A stretch of 64,000 nt of DNA from Burhinus oedicnemus (lineage: Eukaryota; Chordata; Aves; Charadriiformes; Burhinidae), in contig VFFE01007670.1 in assembly GCA_008921705.1 (NCBI GenBank), positions 71,242 to 135,241 on the forward strand, written 5' to 3'. The stretch's first letter is position 1. Each line of letters begins with the position of its first letter. Positions 61,721 through 64,000 of the stretch are shown one piece after another. Position numbers and translations under genes: made by a program. The notes beneath the pieces are model-generated. The model had not been told where the DNA came from. It did no database searches and saw nothing but the letters and a program-made list of their open reading frames with translations.

Positions 61721-64000
61721 AAAAACAAACCCCCAAGATCTCCTGTAGCTTTTGTCAGCTATTGAAAAGCAAGCAAGCATAGCGCACATGCAAGTTATTA
61801 GAATTAGATAGCCAAATATAATTAACTACAAAGTTCCAAGCAGTAAGTACATCTACATTCCCTGGGGAGACTCGGTCTTATTGGGAGATGGACCTGGTTC
61901 ACTTCAGAAGTTCTCTGCCTTTCACCTGAAGACTTCCAGGAACCCATTCTACCACCTAACAGGCTAATAAGCTAGTACAAATACTCAAGATTTTAATTCA
62001 TTTCAGTAAGAACAGACTGATGGTTGACAACTGAAGATTGTCTTTTGTAGGGCTGAACATACTGACCTTAATTGTAAATGAATTCAAGTCTGAACATAAT
62101 TGTGCAGCATCAAGTTAAGATACAAATAAAAAACAAACTAAGGAGAATTTAAGAAAGATAACTTTACCACTCACACACAAATTGCACCAGTCAGTGCTGT
62201 ATCTAGTTGAACTGAAGTACAGCAGTGTTTTTACAATATCTAACCATGATCTAGTCTTTAAAAAGCAAGTATTTACCTCTTACCTATTAGTAATTCTCAC
62301 TTGAAAAAAAATGCTGTATTCTAAACATGAACATGAATCAACTATCAGTACCTGTTTATTTTTGTAACAGTAGAGGGATCACAAAGAACTGAGTTGAATT
62401 AAAATAAAAGGAATGTAAAGGAGAAAGTCTTAATTCACGTCTTTAGCACATATTAAACCAGAATTGACTTTAAGACACATTACTGAAATCATTATTTGAA
62501 ACTGCTCTGAGGTCTGGCAATCACATAAGTTAGTGCTGTAACTACCAAATTTAATGCTGGGTCAAAAAGGGAATAGAAATATGACGGTAACGCCCTGCAC
62601 AGTACATCTAAAGAATAAAGGTTTTTCTTGGATAAAGAGTTACTGATCTGAAAGCTTTGAGACTGAATGTACCTCTCATCTCCAGCAATATAAGCTGTAA
62701 GCATTCCTTAGTCTTCTGACTTACGAGCACATGAAATACCTCTGAACTCTTTTTCATCCTCTGCAATGGGCAAGAGGAACTTCTTTTTACCCTGCTCAAA
62801 TGTGTTTTCCTAAACATCTAAGCGGAGACCAACCTTCCCACTTTCATTTCAGAGAACCATTAAACACGCAGAACGCACACACAATTTGGTAAACTTGGGG
62901 TTCAAAATTGTAGAGAAAAAAAAAATGTAACCCAAATCCATTTTCTTTCTGAAAGACTGAAGCGGACTGGTAAGTACTGCCATCTTGCACAAGTAATGTC
63001 AGATGCAAGAGCAACTGGGAGTAACAGCTTAAAGGTTAATATTGTTACAATTTCTATGAATCAGTGCCTTCTGTTTATGCACTAGGTGGAGTTTCAGATA
63101 AGCACCACCTCTACAGGGCTGGAAGGGAGAGCTATCTGTTGAAAACGTGTAGGACACTGTTGAACTGCTACTGAAGCCTCAACCAATGGCCATCTAAACA
63201 TTGACATGCTGTCAGGCAGTCAAACTCTACTGGCAAAAGCCTTTTTTGGTTATATCAACATCTGTGTTTAAGTCACTAGTAGGAAAGTTTACCAGCACTT
63301 GGAATCCAACAGCCTTAGTAGACTTGCCCATTATTCAATGAAGATGCAACAACCAGGATTAAAATGCCTAGAGCAATTCTGAGCAAGCAGTGTTTAAAAC
63401 ATGAGATCGTAATGCATCACTTTAGTCAGTGCAACTGGAACAAATTAGAAACCATGTTCACCCTACTTAACATATTGTACAAGACAATAAGCAAATAGTA
63501 AAGAGGTCCAAGAACCAGTAACTCTCTATTTGACTTACTAAAAAAAAAAATTCTTTTTAAGTTATGCATTCAGTTTATTTATGTTCTTCTCCTCTGCTTG
63601 TAAGTAAATGAAAAATAAATGCTTATTTGCATTCATTATAAAATTAAGGTAGTAATCCCTTTCCAGCAACGTATCTTGGAAATGGAATGAAACTATCCTG
63701 AAGCTCTAAAAACTGATGGTGTAAGAAATGCTAATTAGAGATCATCTCTCCTGTGTGGGCCATTTTCCCATATATCGGGAAGCAAAAGGGCAAAACACTG
63801 AAAGCTTCAATTTCTAACTGATTTTATCTTTTTAGGTTTTCAATCAGCTGTAAATTAATGCATAACTCAAGCCAGCATCCATAAATATCATAAGAAAACT
63901 TAAGTCAAGTATCCTTGGTTTCACCATCTTCAAGGTTTCCAAATGAGGAACTATATTACTATAACATTATTACCTTGACTATGATGGAGAATCTTCTCTC
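61721..64000. other. Unique AT-rich DNA to the window edge, no gene seen
   Basis: Only short open frames without recognisable similarity. A 10-A run lies near 63541. No transposon, splice-framed exon or RNA gene could be supported. Confidence 0.5.

Overview
The window looks like AT-rich nuclear DNA from a bird, probably a neoavian. The basis is the repeat content. Nearly every recognisable interspersed repeat is a CR1 LINE, mostly 5'-truncated and ending in the usual ATTCTRTGAT-like 3' tail. The one LTR is of a type I know from bird endogenous retroviruses. I see no SINEs and no bacterial gene organisation. Turtles and crocodilians also carry CR1, so the bird call rests mainly on the LTR and the particular CR1 subfamilies.

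No host protein-coding exon, tRNA, rRNA or other known RNA gene could be recognised on either strand. Outside the repeats the open frames are short, many begin at non-ATG codons, and none resembles a protein family I know. The window reads as an intergenic desert or the inside of a very large intron. Only transposon reading frames (CR1 ORF2) can be named.

Layout. 1-13.5 kb: non-repetitive AT-rich DNA with an A-rich/CA tract (0.9-1.1 kb) and a compact G-quadruplex motif (1.53 kb). 13.56-14.1 kb: two minus-strand CR1 3' ends. 15.2-17.1 kb: a plus-strand CR1 with endonuclease remnants but without its reverse transcriptase. 18.5 kb: an 18-bp tandem repeat. 19.6 kb: a hairpin. 23.3-23.66 kb: a minus-strand CR1 fragment. 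23.7-41.3 kb: no gene; two unassigned GC-richer open frames (35.8 and 37.5 kb) and a few segments that look like conserved regulatory DNA. 41.3-41.5 kb: a perfect 11-copy 16-bp minisatellite. 45.2 kb: an assembly gap abutting a CR1 3' end. 47-49.1 kb: two strong hairpins. 53.2-57.3 kb: a 4-kb plus-strand CR1 split by two minus-strand CR1s and a solo LTR. 58.4-58.7 kb: T/G homopolymers around a second gap. 58.7-64 kb: nothing recognisable.

The most informative part is the pair of long CR1 copies (15.2 and 53.2 kb). They belong to one divergent lineage and align end to end once the three insertions are removed. They also share an apparent one-base change at the endonuclease catalytic motif, which suggests the lineage spread without a normal cis-encoded endonuclease, or that one copy is a duplicate of the other. 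Nothing here looks like a new functional gene system.
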